Below, in pieces: positions 51,775 through 59,969 of a stretch of 64,000 nt of DNA. The notes beneath the pieces are model-generated. The model saw only the letters and a list, made by a program, of their open reading frames with translations, had not been told where the DNA came from and ran no database searches. The position numbers and the translations under genes are program-made. The stretch's first letter is position 1, and the number at the start of each line of letters is the position of its first letter. The stretch is from a virus: positions 1 to 64,000 of IMG/VR virus record IMGVR_UViG_3300042892_002528; one strand, written 5' to 3'.

Positions 51775-54700
51775 TTATCTCCTTGCCAGTAATGGTGTTG
51801 TACCATAGTTGGCTGTCATTGCTTGTTGAGTATTTGAGCCTACGCGATTTAGTTCGCCTGCTACCATATCTCCAACCATTACTTCAATACGACGATTTCC
51901 ACGTGAATCCATAGTCTCTTTAGTAGTTGCTTTTTCGCTGCCATAGTTGTTAACAACTACGTCTACATTGCCGCCACCACCCCCACCACGAACTCCAAGA
52001 TTACCGTTGTTGTCACGCTTTAGGGGCATGATAGCTTCGGGACCTGCTTCGCCCATTAATCCAGTACCTTTTGCAAATTTAAATAGTGTAGGTTGATCGA
52101 CAACTGAATTTGTAAACATTCCGCCTTTGGCATACATTTTTAGTCCAGCATCGTATACTCCGCCTTTGGCCGAAAGAGTTAGAGGCCCAATCATACTTTC
52201 TGGTAAAGGTCCTACAAAACTATTGCTACCTGGAACACCTACACCAGTAAGCATACCAAGCATACCACTTAGTCCACCTGCACCAGCAAATAGTGCGGAC
52301 ATTTGTGCACGCATTTCAAATCTAATTAAATCTACTAGCATTTGGTCTACTAGACTTTTAAAATCCAGCTTACCTGTTCTGGCAAATTCAGCTAAAGCAT
52401 CTCCCATACTTTGAAAACTATTTTCTACAATCTTAGAGAAACCAGTCATTTTACTACCAAGTTTTTCGTTTAGATCAATAGCATTCATCTTTTGTAAGTT
52501 AGTGGCTCTTAAAGCTTCACTTTGACCATTAATAGCCCTAGTCATGTTTTCTACTGCTTCGTAATCCCCTGCTAAAGCAGAGTCACCGCTGGCTTCAATA
52601 GCCAGAATTTTTTGTTCTATTAGGCTTTTCTTAGCTATTTCTTTATCTATTTTTGATTGTTCTTCAGCACTTTCTCTAGATACTCGTCCCCTGTCTAAGT
52701 TTGCTTTTTCTTTGACAGCGTCAAAACTAGTTACTAAACCTAATTCTTTTCTATAATTTAATTCGTCTTCTGCCTGGCTGCTTTGAGCATCTGCTGTAGT
52801 TTTCTTAAACGCAGCTAGTTTTTGCTCTATATCAAAGCGTGCTTCTATAAGTTTTAATTGGTCTTGCAAACCCTTATTATCTTTTTCTTTTTCTTGCCTA
52901 GCTATGACTAGTTGTAAATTTACTTCTGCTAAAGCTATGCTTTTAGTATCTGCTGGTGAAGCTAATTTAAGTGCCTCAATATCGTTTATTATCTTTTGAC
53001 GCTCTAGTAGGAATTTATTATTTAACTTTTCAGTTTCAAGTAGTGCTGTTACTTTTACATTCTGCTCTGAAGAGAATCCAACTAAACTACTAATTATACC
53101 TAATCTAGCTATATCTTGATCAAGCAATGCTTCGTTTAAACTATTTAAAGTTGTAGCTTGCTGCAGTTCTTGGGCTTTAAGTCTAATTCTATTCTCGACA
53201 CCTTTATTGTCTTTTTCTTTTTCTTGTCTTTCTTTAACTTTGTCCAATAAAAATTGTTGCTTATCAACTTCTAAAACTCCTTGAGCCGAGTTATCCAGTT
53301 TTGCATTTTTTATTGCTGTTTCGTATCCAAGTATTTCTTGATTAAACTTACTTTCTAACAGCTGCATGTCTAACATTTGTTTTTGTGCAAGATTTTCTGA
53401 GCCATTAAGTGTATTAATGCTCATTAAAATATCTTGTCTTGCTATATCTTGTTGCAGTATAGAATCTTTAACAGCTGCTATTTGCTTTTGATTAGCAAGT
53501 TCACCTAAGTTTACTTTTTGTGCAGTATCTAAAACGTTTGCTTTCTTTTCGCCCTGTTTTAATGTTAAAGCGGCAAACTGTGGGCCCAGCATATTATTTA
53601 ATTTAGCAGCAAGATCTTTTTCATATTTAGTTTGTGGATTAGCTGGATCTCTTGCATCTAGTCTACCAGACGCTGAGAGATCTTCAGGTTTAATCATACC
53701 AGTAGTACCAGCAACTATATTTTTAAAACTTGTAGTACCTGCTAACCTGGCTTCTAGTTCTCTTATTATTTCTGGAGATTTATTAGAATCTTTAGCTTCT
53801 TGCAAAGCCATTCTAGCATTAGATTCTGCTATTGTTAGTTCTAATTCAGTATTAGATCTAATTAACGCCATAGTAGTAGTTATTGCGTCAATTTGAACTT
53901 TTATTTCTTGATCTTTTAACTGTCCAGAACGTGTTGCAGCTTCTGCTCCAGATAGTGCACTAACCGTAGCTTGCGCAATAGTTAATGCAGCTTTTTGAGA
54001 AGCTTGACCAAGCGCAATATCTATATATTTTGCACCATTTTTAAAAGCAAGATCTGCACCTGTTGCAAATAGCTGTGAGGCTACAACAAAAGATCTAGTG
54101 TCTAATCCGATTTGTAAAGCTTTAACTTCTTCCTTTTTACCTTCAAGCTCTACTATTCTACTTTGAGCTATTGCTTTTCGTGGTACAGACTTAGTCTCTC
54201 TTTTTATTTGTTCTTGTTTGTCAATATCTTCATTTATTGTAGAGAGCTCTTGTTTATACTTTGCCGCTTGTTGAAGAGTAGTTTGAAATTCTTGTCTTAT
54301 ATCAACAAACTGCTGGACGAATTCAGAACCAAATTGAGCTGTAGCTTTAGGATTATTAGCAAATTGATTGAAAGCTGCATTTATTGCATCTACACCTTTA
54401 TTTGCTACATCTTGCATTGATGAAGATAAAACTTGTAAGTTATCGCCTACTTTAAATAATGGATTACTATTAGCAGTTGACTGAATAAATTCGTCATATG
54501 ACTTAGTAAGTGCATCAATACTATTTTTAAAAGTCTGCAAAGAAGCATTAGTTTCACCTAATTTATTTTGTAGGATTTTAACACTAGCTGCATATCTGTT
54601 TTGGGCAGCTGTACTAGTTTTAAATCTATCTGTTACAGTTTCAAGATCTAGACTTTGTACGCCTATTGCATCTTTAAAAGCTTTTCCAGCTTCTTCTCCC

Positions 54701-56811
54701 ATTCCTGCTTCACGAAATACTTTTAATTGAGATTGTACTGTTGTTGCTAAAGATTTTGCTCCTTTTGAAGCTATGTCTTGGTTAAATATTCCTGAAAGCA
54801 CATTAGTAAAATCATCCCAGCCACTATCTTTAGTTACTTTTAACAATTCTTTCGTAGTTTTAATTTGTGTTTCAATACTGTCGGTTACTGCCTGACTTGC
54901 ATTTGTTAATGCAAGAAATCCAGCTATTGAAGCTGTACCTATAGCGGGTTGTTTTCTTAAATAATCTATAGTTCTAGTCGCACTTGCAACTGATTCTGTA
55001 ACACCATCTATAGCTCCATTGAAGGCGGTAGTTTCTTTACTTGTTTTTGTAAGTATAGCGTCAAGTATACCAAAAGCTGCAATTGCAGCACCTATAGCCA
55101 TACCATAGGCTCCAAATGCCGAAATAGTTGTACCTAGCTTTTGTACAAACATACCTGCAGTAGCACTAACCCTAACAAGGCCTCTATCAAAGGCAGTTAA
55201 TTTAGGGGCATTTTGCGTTATGGCTTTGCCGTGTTCGTCAACTCCAGTTTTTACTTTTAAATATCCTTCTTTTGATGCCGCAAGGTCTTCATTTAATTTT
55301 TGCCAAGCTGCACGCATACCTAATAATGACTGGGTTTCTGCAACATTAGATCTAATAGTATCTTTTGCTATGTTCTGTAATTTTGATTTATTAATCACGT
55401 CATTTGCAAAAGCAGTACTCCACCACTTTTCAGAACTGTCAATAAGTGTTTTACTGGCCATATCGCCAACTGCAGCTGATTGTGCACGAATAGCTTTTAA
55501 ATTTGCAAGATGTGCTTTAAGTCTGTCTGCTTCTTCTTTATTAGTTTTTGCTAAAGTTTTTGCGCGATTTTCTAGTGATTTTATTTCAGTATCTGTTAAT
55601 GCAAAAGGATCTTTACTTGCTATTCCAGCATAGTCTACTTTTGTACCTTTAGTAAAAGTTTTGCCTGTTGCAGCTAACGCTTGTAACTTACTCTGAGTAT
55701 CTTTTTGCTTTTTAAAATCGCGCTCTGCTACAGCTGCTCGATCTGCTGCCATAGTACTAAAAGCATCTTGTTGATTTGTATACATTCTTGTAAATGCTTC
55801 GGTGCTTTCATTAGCAGTTCTTTTTAAATTTTCTCTGTAATGTCCTAACGCAGGTATAGCACTTTTAACTATTGAAGCACCTATTGCGGTTAATATTGCT
55901 AATAATCCTGCAGGACTTTGTGATAACACACTTACTAGGGGCACAATAATTTTATTAGTTAAGTCTAGTGCTACAAAGCTTAAATTCTTTAAACTTGCTA
56001 ACAACTTATCATAAGGGTTTGCAGGTATATCAATAGAATTAAATTTGTCTATACCTTCTGTTAATACAGCGTTAGCAAATGCTTGACGTCTTTCAAAATC
56101 AGTTAATTGAGACGCAGCTTTTCCTATACTACGAGCGTAGTTTTCAGTAGCAGGACCTATTTTTGTAAATAAACCCAGTTCATCTAACAATTCAGGCTCT
56201 AGTTTACTAATACCACGCGTTAATCTACTAATAGCGTCAGGCATAGCAACACCTAAAGCCTTAGATGCTTTATTGGCTACTTGACCTAATTGTTCCATTT
56301 GTTTACCGGACAATCCAGCAGCAGTACCTTTTGTAGTTGCTTCCATTGCTTCGCGCATACTAATTGCGCCGTCGGTAGCAGTCATTAAATTTTTAGCAAT
56401 ACTGCCTAAAGCTAGTCCAGTAACGGCACCTAATTGATTCATACCTTGAATCATATTACTAGTATCTGCAGCATCACTTAACGCGCGGAAAGCCGCACCT
56501 GCTGCAAACAAATTAGCTGCGTAAGTAGCATATAAACGTACTAGGCCGTCAAGTCCGCGAGCTTGATTTGCAAAGTCACGACCTGATGCGCCAGTAGACC
56601 CGGCACTACCCCTGGCAATATCGTATTCATTGCCACCCATCATAGCGTTTTTCCAACCGCCTTTGCCTTTACCTCCACTGCCGCCTTTGCTCATCTGTTT
56701 TTCAAGTGAGTCATAGGTTCCTCGAACCTTTTTGAGACTCTTGTCAGTATTTTCAATGGATTGACCAACATCTTCTAATTTAATGTGTAAAACTGTCGTA
56801 TTTTCAGCCAT
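51775..56811 (-). CDS. tape measure protein (1678 aa)
   Basis: A long helical protein with extended coiled-coil regions, three hydrophobic patches (about 85-112, 300-320 and 560-590; the last is G-A-Y-G-M-A-I-G-A-A-I-A-A-F-G) and an Ala/Lys/Gln-rich middle. The C-terminal domain contains G-E-A-G-P-E-A-I-M-P-L-K-R, a hallmark of lambda H-like tape measures. At about 0.15 nm per residue, the rule from lambda, the tail would be near 250 nm (inference). Preceded by its own promoter and the tail chaperone frameshift genes; followed by the M-like protein. AGGAG lies 6 bases before the ATG. Confidence 0.93.
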   Translation of the reverse strand: MAENTTVLHIKLEDVGQSIENTDKSLKKVRGTYDSLEKQMSKGGSGGKGKGGWKNAMMGGNEYDIARGSAGSTGASGRDFANQARGLDGLVRLYATYAANLFAAGAAFRALSDAADTSNMIQGMNQLGAVTGLALGSIAKNLMTATDGAISMREAMEATTKGTAAGLSGKQMEQLGQVANKASKALGVAMPDAISRLTRGISKLEPELLDELGLFTKIGPATENYARSIGKAASQLTDFERRQAFANAVLTEGIDKFNSIDIPANPYDKLLASLKNLSFVALDLTNKIIVPLVSVLSQSPAGLLAILTAIGASIVKSAIPALGHYRENLKRTANESTEAFTRMYTNQQDAFSTMAADRAAVAERDFKKQKDTQSKLQALAATGKTFTKGTKVDYAGIASKDPFALTDTEIKSLENRAKTLAKTNKEEADRLKAHLANLKAIRAQSAAVGDMASKTLIDSSEKWWSTAFANDVINKSKLQNIAKDTIRSNVAETQSLLGMRAAWQKLNEDLAASKEGYLKVKTGVDEHGKAITQNAPKLTAFDRGLVRVSATAGMFVQKLGTTISAFGAYGMAIGAAIAAFGILDAILTKTSKETTAFNGAIDGVTESVASATRTIDYLRKQPAIGTASIAGFLALTNASQAVTDSIETQIKTTKELLKVTKDSGWDDFTNVLSGIFNQDIASKGAKSLATTVQSQLKVFREAGMGEEAGKAFKDAIGVQSLDLETVTDRFKTSTAAQNRYAASVKILQNKLGETNASLQTFKNSIDALTKSYDEFIQSTANSNPLFKVGDNLQVLSSSMQDVANKGVDAINAAFNQFANNPKATAQFGSEFVQQFVDIRQEFQTTLQQAAKYKQELSTINEDIDKQEQIKRETKSVPRKAIAQSRIVELEGKKEEVKALQIGLDTRSFVVASQLFATGADLAFKNGAKYIDIALGQASQKAALTIAQATVSALSGAEAATRSGQLKDQEIKVQIDAITTTMALIRSNTELELTIAESNARMALQEAKDSNKSPEIIRELEARLAGTTSFKNIVAGTTGMIKPEDLSASGRLDARDPANPQTKYEKDLAAKLNNMLGPQFAALTLKQGEKKANVLDTAQKVNLGELANQKQIAAVKDSILQQDIARQDILMSINTLNGSENLAQKQMLDMQLLESKFNQEILGYETAIKNAKLDNSAQGVLEVDKQQFLLDKVKERQEKEKDNKGVENRIRLKAQELQQATTLNSLNEALLDQDIARLGIISSLVGFSSEQNVKVTALLETEKLNNKFLLERQKIINDIEALKLASPADTKSIALAEVNLQLVIARQEKEKDNKGLQDQLKLIEARFDIEQKLAAFKKTTADAQSSQAEDELNYRKELGLVTSFDAVKEKANLDRGRVSRESAEEQSKIDKEIAKKSLIEQKILAIEASGDSALAGDYEAVENMTRAINGQSEALRATNLQKMNAIDLNEKLGSKMTGFSKIVENSFQSMGDALAEFARTGKLDFKSLVDQMLVDLIRFEMRAQMSALFAGAGGLSGMLGMLTGVGVPGSNSFVGPLPESMIGPLTLSAKGGVYDAGLKMYAKGGMFTNSVVDQPTLFKFAKGTGLMGEAGPEAIMPLKRDNNGNLGVRGGGGGGNVDVVVNNYGSEKATTKETMDSRGNRRIEVMVGDMVAGELNRVGSNTQQAMTANYGTTPLLARR

Positions 56812-56864
56812 GCTTACTCCTGTTCGGATATTACCAAAATTTTTTGATAACTTAACTAGAGATC

Positions 56865-56893
56865 ATTATACCATGTGACCACGCAGTTGTCAA
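56865..56893 (-). promoter_or_regulatory. exact consensus sigma70 promoter before tape measure
   Basis: On the minus strand TTGACA (56888-56893), 17-base spacer, TATAAT (56865-56870), then about 45 bases to the tape measure ATG. It lies directly downstream of the chaperone terminator, so it restarts transcription for the tail tip and fibre genes. Confidence 0.92.
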
Positions 56894-56912
56894 ACCAAAA
56901 AATTTTTAACGC

Positions 56913-56943
56913 AAAAAAGCCCGCTAATTTTAATTAGCAGGCT
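56913..56943 (-). terminator. intrinsic terminator after tail chaperone genes
   Basis: 11-bp stem (AGCCTGCTAAT / ATTAGCGGGCT on the minus strand, one T-G pair), TAAA loop containing the stop codon at 56930-56932, followed by TTTTTT. Confidence 0.9.
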
Positions 56944-57714
56944 CTTGTGTCTTTTTCTTATTATTGATTTCGTCTGATCTTACGTTGTCAATTATGCGTA
57001 TTAGCATAATTATAAACTTCTGTTCAGAAGGTTCAATCTCTGTTGCTTCTAAAACATCTTTTACACCTATCAAAGACTTACCTAAGTAGTTACCATTCAT
57101 AGTATCCCACTCATCTCGTAACATTCGATAAGCATTAAATGCTTGTTGCACTTCAAATGGAAAATCTTCAAATTCCACCGGTATCTCAGACTCTACTGGA
57201 TCTGAGCCTAACATTTCGCACATTTCAAAATACTGGTCTTTTGTCATTGACACGCCCATATTTTGAATGTAGTTAACCAACTGAGCGTTTACTTGCTGGA
57301 GTTGGTCGTCGAAAAGTTTCCCAAGTCTGTGACCTGTTCACTAATAAATGCATCAAAATTGCTAGAGTTCTTCATTAAGTATAGTGCATTTTCAGCAGTA
57401 TATCCTAGTTCGGCTTCCATGTCTTTACCACTTAAGTCAACTGGTGCTAGTTGTTCAAGATACTTCAGCTTAAAGCCAGACCATCCTTTAACTGCATTTT
57501 CAACATAAAGTTGTAAGAACAAGTCTTCGTTAAATTCTTCCGAAGCTTGACGATTCTTAAAGCTAGTCTTTGTAGACTTTTTGCGAATCGACAAAAGTGT
57601 TTCGCGCGATAAAAATGCCAAATCAATCATAAAACCAGGCATACCAGGGTATTCTACCTGTACTGATTTGGAGGGAACTAACAGTGTTTTTAAAGAGAGA
57701 GTATTAATAGTCAT
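56930..57714 (-). CDS. tail assembly chaperone, GT-type fusion product via -1 frameshift
   Basis: The 141-residue frame (57714-57289) contains G GGA AAC, a standard -1 slippery heptamer, at codons 132-133. After a -1 shift translation continues as L-F-D-D-Q-L-Q-Q-V-N-A-Q and joins, without a stop, the 116-residue frame that would otherwise need a TTG start at 57280. The fusion has about 261 residues. In lambda, G and GT are made the same way from G GGA AAG just before the tape measure gene H; both are needed for tape measure assembly. The downstream half (acidic helices, F-E-M-C-E-M-L-G) is the T-like part. Same position, same logic. Confidence 0.88.
57289..57714 (-). CDS. tail assembly chaperone, G-like (141 aa)
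   Basis: The unshifted product: 141 residues, ending in S-T-T-N-S-S-K soon after the slippery site. Helical texture (T-F-S-like N-terminus with L-S-L-K-T-L-L-V-P-S, then L-S-R-E-T-L-L-S-I-R-K, then W-S-G-F-K-L-K-Y-L) and location between tail tube and tape measure fit lambda G-type chaperones that coat the tape measure during assembly. No recognisable ribosome site; transcription is separated from the tail tube gene by a terminator. Confidence 0.85.
   Translation of the reverse strand: MTINTLSLKTLLVPSKSVQVEYPGMPGFMIDLAFLSRETLLSIRKKSTKTSFKNRQASEEFNEDLFLQLYVENAVKGWSGFKLKYLEQLAPVDLSGKDMEAELGYTAENALYLMKNSSNFDAFISEQVTDLGNFSTTNSSK
57316..57322 (-). other. programmed -1 frameshift slippery heptamer (GGGAAAC)
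   Basis: In the frame of the G-like gene the codons read G GGA AAC (X XXY YYZ). P- and A-site tRNAs can re-pair after a -1 slip, as in lambda. The next frame is open for 128 codons. Confidence 0.85.
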
Positions 57715-57728
57715 TTTATAATAAGATT

Positions 57729-57760
57729 AAAAAGAGAGACTGGAGATCAACCCAGTCTCT
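57729..57760 (-). terminator. intrinsic terminator after tail tube gene
   Basis: Perfect 9-bp stem AGAGACTGG / CCAGTCTCT, 8-base loop, then CTTTTT on the minus strand, 20 bases after the tail tube stop. It would lower chaperone expression relative to tube protein. Confidence 0.85.
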
Positions 57761-57779
57761 ATAAAAGTGCAGCCGTTAA

Positions 57780-59459
57780 TTAAACTGCTGCGCGGTAAAC
57801 GATAGTTGCTTCGTTAGACTCTGTAATATCGTAACCAGTACCTGCAAAACCTTGAGCTGTAAAGTTAATTGTTGTAGAAATAACTTGCTCTGTGTTAATT
57901 GTAGGAATCTGCAACATAGCTGCAGGTAGCTTGATTTCAACACCAGTAGCATTTGTACTAGGTCCGCCAAGTTGTACATTAATTGTAAACTTAGGGTCGA
58001 CTGTTGTAGCTGATTGGGCCAGCAAATCAGATAATAGTCCACCACTTTCAAGACTACCTGTTTTTAGGTATGCATTGATAGTGCCGCTTATAGCGCGCGT
58101 ACCTGTGAAGTACGTAATAGGTAAGTTAACTGTACCTAAGTTAGCAGGTGTCAAATACGTTAAGTTATTAGCAAAAGTGATGTTTCCACCAGTTAAAGCA
58201 ATAGTATACACAGTACCAACATTAGCTGCAATTGTAGGAGTTGCAGCAGCAGCTGAACCGCCACCACCAGTAAAGGTAATTGCTGGTGCAGTCAAATATC
58301 CAGAACCTGCGTTAGTAATTGTAACACCAGTAATAGTAGAAGTACCTATAGTAACTGCACCTGCAGTGGCGCCAGCACCATCACCAGCAATAGTGGCTGT
58401 TGGAGCAGAAGTGTACCCAGTACCAGCTGTTGTAATTACAATAGCTGTTACACCGCCACCAGAAACTGTTGCGGTACCTAGTGCAGTTACACCATTAGCA
58501 ACCTGAGGGGCAGAGAATGTTACTGTTGCAGCTGTGTAGCCAGTTCCAGGAGCAGATACTGCTGCTGCTGTTACACCGCCACCAGACAATACTGCGGTAC
58601 CTGTAGCTGTTACACCATTAGAAGGTGCTGCAGCAAAAGCTACTGTAGGTACAGAGGTATAACCAGAACCAGCGGTACCAACTGTAACGGCCGTTACGGC
58701 TCCGCCAGCAGTGGCAACAAAATCATTGATACCGTCATTAACAATTAAAGTGCTCAACTTGTTAGTAATATAACGAGCTGCGGTATTCTTGGCAAGCGCA
58801 GTATTAGTGCCTGCAAAGCTACTGGTTGAAGTACCTACGTTTGTAAGCGCAACAGGACTTGCTGTATCTGCTGCAGCCTTATCTACTACGCGAATTGCGG
58901 AACCTTTACCGGCCCATGCAACTGCAGCAATAGCGTCAATACCAAAATCAATAGTAGCAGAATCTAAGGCGCAGTTATCAATAACGTAACCAGCATTATC
59001 AAATAGGATAATTAAACCAAAAGGCAATAATTGATGTTTATTAGAATTAGTAAATCCAACAGTACCAGTAGATGCTGTAGAAGTCCAAGCGGCACCAGCG
59101 GCACCAAAGTTAGCTGCACCACCAAAAGCATTCCATAAATACTGCTCTTCGGCAGTAATTGAACTACCTGTGTTATGTGGGCGAATATATGTAGAGAAAG
59201 TAAAGTCTACTGGCTCTAGGGCAGTGTTAAAACTGCGCTGACCACGAACAGGAGCAGCTCCTGCCTCGTTTAGTGTAACTGTATCTACAGTAGTATTTTG
59301 TGAAAAGCTCATGCCTTCCAGCACTTGAATTTCGAAAGTATTAGTTGCGGTCATGGGACTTCCAGCATTTTTGAAGTCACCAATTTTTACACGACCGAAA
59401 CTGTCAATGTTAGTAGTAAAGAAGACTCTACTATTACGAATTAAATTAACTGCTGCCAT
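57780..59459 (-). CDS. major tail tube protein with inserted G-S-G-Y repeats (559 aa)
   Basis: N-terminal tube domain: A-V-N-L-I-R-N-S-R-V-F-F-T-T-N, then G-M-S-F-S-Q-N-T and P-V-D-F-T-F-S-T-Y-I-R-P. Residues about 255-400 hold four or five repeats of about 35 residues with the core G-S-G-Y-T-S-x-P-T-V (G-T-G-Y-T-A, G-S-G-Y-L-T-A-P). These beta repeats are typical of surface decoration domains. The remaining C-terminal part (T-Y-F-T-G-T-R-A-I-S-G-T, then I-N-T-E-Q-V-I-S-T-T-I-N-F) continues the tube fold. Lambda V has one C-terminal Ig domain; here the insert is internal and larger. AAGGAA lies 6 bases before the ATG; abundant expression is expected. Confidence 0.85.
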   Translation of the reverse strand: MAAVNLIRNSRVFFTTNIDSFGRVKIGDFKNAGSPMTATNTFEIQVLEGMSFSQNTTVDTVTLNEAGAAPVRGQRSFNTALEPVDFTFSTYIRPHNTGSSITAEEQYLWNAFGGAANFGAAGAAWTSTASTGTVGFTNSNKHQLLPFGLIILFDNAGYVIDNCALDSATIDFGIDAIAAVAWAGKGSAIRVVDKAAADTASPVALTNVGTSTSSFAGTNTALAKNTAARYITNKLSTLIVNDGINDFVATAGGAVTAVTVGTAGSGYTSVPTVAFAAAPSNGVTATGTAVLSGGGVTAAAVSAPGTGYTAATVTFSAPQVANGVTALGTATVSGGGVTAIVITTAGTGYTSAPTATIAGDGAGATAGAVTIGTSTITGVTITNAGSGYLTAPAITFTGGGGSAAAATPTIAANVGTVYTIALTGGNITFANNLTYLTPANLGTVNLPITYFTGTRAISGTINAYLKTGSLESGGLLSDLLAQSATTVDPKFTINVQLGGPSTNATGVEIKLPAAMLQIPTINTEQVISTTINFTAQGFAGTGYDITESNEATIVYRAAV

Positions 59460-59531
59460 AGCTATTCCTTGTAGTTAGTAACCCAGGAGTACACTTACTA
59501 GACATTTATCTGTATTGGTACTATTAGGTAA

Positions 59532-59969
59532 TTAGAGTGCATAACGCACCTGTAAATTTATTTCACCGACACCATAAGGATTTAATAATCCTTCATCGGT
59601 TGTTATTGACTGAATTAATATTTCAGTAGTTGACAGATTATTAGTAATGTCATATACTAATACTCGGTTAGCATCTATTACATTTTCTAAATCGTCTAGT
59701 AAGTCTTCAAGTAATTGTTGCGCTTCGCTTTCGCTACGAACATAAACTTTTACACTAACGTTTAGGTGTCCCCAGGTAAAATCTCCTGGTAGATATTCTC
59801 TTAGTTCGGAACCAGCTGTAAGATACACACAAGGAAAGTCTTGAACTTCATCCCAGAATTTTAATTTAGGGTAGCTATTGTCAGACAAGTCACTTTTAAA
59901 CTTACCAGTTCCGTCTATTATTTTAAATTTTTCAGCTAAAGCTGTTACAATGCTTATTCTTCTTGTCAT
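59532..59969 (-). CDS. tail terminator/completion protein, lambda U-like (145 aa)
   Basis: Helical N-terminus (R-I-S-I-V-T-A-L-A-E-K-F), a central P-C-V-Y-L-T-A-G-S strand, L-N-V-S-V-K-V-Y-V-R-S-E-S-E, a helix L-L-E-D-L-L-D-D-L, and a last strand G-E-I-N-L-Q-V-R-Y. This alpha/beta order, size and place between connector genes and the tail tube match lambda U, which caps the tube end and joins it to the head. Coupled to the previous gene (ATGA). Confidence 0.72.
   Translation of the reverse strand: MTRRISIVTALAEKFKIIDGTGKFKSDLSDNSYPKLKFWDEVQDFPCVYLTAGSELREYLPGDFTWGHLNVSVKVYVRSESEAQQLLEDLLDDLENVIDANRVLVYDITNNLSTTEILIQSITTDEGLLNPYGVGEINLQVRYAL

Noticed and set aside
56930-57280. Independent gene starting at TTG 57280
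   Set aside because: No ribosome site, and the frame is continuous with the upstream gene through a -1 slippery heptamer; better explained as the second half of a frameshift product.
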